From positions 434,001-498,000 of the forward strand of contig CAWCVL010000007.1 in NCBI GenBank assembly GCA_963798985.1: a stretch of DNA of 64,000 nucleotides. Direction: 5' to 3'. Position 1 is the first letter of the stretch; each line of letters opens with the position of its first letter. Shown piece after piece: positions 63,835 to 64,000 of the stretch. Below the pieces are notes generated by a model. That model did not search any database and was not told the origin of the DNA. It saw only the letters and a list, made by a program, of their open reading frames with translations. A program made the translations under genes and the position numbers. This DNA comes from JACCTU01 sp963798985. Lineage in GTDB: Bacteria > Actinomycetota > Thermoleophilia > Gaiellales > Gaiellaceae.

Positions 63835-64000
63835 ATGACAGAAAACGCGAAGGGCGGCTTGATCGAGCCCCGGAGATCCATTCCATCGCGCCTCGTCCTG
63901 GCGAGCCTTGCGTTGGCTGTTGTTCTGAGCGGATGCGGCGGCGCGGATGACGCCGGGACCGCACAAACCACCGCCGCCTCATCCGACGCCTCTATCGACC
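63835..64000 (+). CDS. Lipoprotein, 5' part only
   Basis: ATG 63835, 6 nt after TATGTT. A 20-residue polar leader, then SRLVLASLALAVVLSGCGGA with a lipobox Cys and the start of a Thr/Ser/Ala-rich linker. The window ends after 55 residues, so no function can be given. Confidence 0.65.
   Translation, partial: MTENAKGGLIEPRRSIPSRLVLASLALAVVLSGCGGADDAGTAQTTAASSDASID

Overview
The window is about 70% GC and reads as an actinobacterial chromosome. The combination of gene content (GatCAB, a mono-cistronic-style rrn operon without spacer tRNA, DUF6458, DUF4331, PGPGW, SigK/RskA) and the 16S text suggests a Thermoleophilia-like lineage (Gaiellales or Solirubrobacterales); that placement is inference from memory of such genomes, not a search. 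Several clearly conserved genes (gatB, tyrS, htpX, the GH38 mannosidase, the sensor kinase) carry single-base frameshifts that are trivially repairable. These look mostly like uncorrected sequencing indels, so I annotate whole genes across the breaks.

Layout. 1-7.5 kb: lipoprotein beta-propellers, a CDP-alcohol phosphatidyltransferase, a NarL-type two-component pair, a ferritin-like protein, small DUF proteins and tRNA-Cys, with many frameshifts. 7.5-15.7 kb: PaaI thioesterase and HMG-CoA reductase divergent from folD, then cspA, gatCAB, a CopD-like membrane protein and two cell-wall enzymes. 16.4-26 kb: secreted penicillin acylase, then a complete sugar ABC importer (ATPase, binding lipoprotein, two permeases) coupled to a GH38 alpha-mannosidase. 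26-34 kb: amino-acid metabolism (class V aminotransferase + SerA, IlvE, DegT-type aminotransferase), YbaK deacylase, a RemA-like regulator, an MFS exporter and an AAG-type DNA glycosylase. 34-41.6 kb: class A PBP with PASTA domains, RskA/SigK divergent from a DUF4331-TPR pair, tyrS. 41.6-46.9 kb: one rrn operon 16S-23S-5S with a structured leader, boxA elements and long processing stems. 46.9-54 kb: GNAT, MFS, HtpX, a small Sm-like protein, phosphatase, SDR, dgt-dnaG, tRNA-Asn. 54-61 kb: binding lipoprotein, XdhC, small membrane proteins, a SURNod19-cupredoxin protein, a secreted subtilase, tRNA-Leu. 61-62.3 kb: a small island bounded by a duplicate of the tRNA-Leu 3' end. 62.6-64 kb: a Pro/Thr-rich anchored surface protein and the start of a lipoprotein.

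The most unusual signals are architectural. About two dozen genes have a TANNNT -10 hexamer 6-10 nt before the start codon with no room for a Shine-Dalgarno, implying leaderless mRNAs; in several divergent pairs the two -10 boxes touch or overlap, so one 7-13 bp element would start both genes. Three convergent pairs end on one shared CTAG. Three operon junctions appear to start on CTG or ATA inside the preceding stop codon. There is also an 82-84 bp repeat pair with two conserved hairpins, a 1.3 kb tRNA-Leu island with internal 24-bp direct repeats, an attenuator-like RNA ahead of 16S, and an Sm/Hfq-like 80-residue protein.
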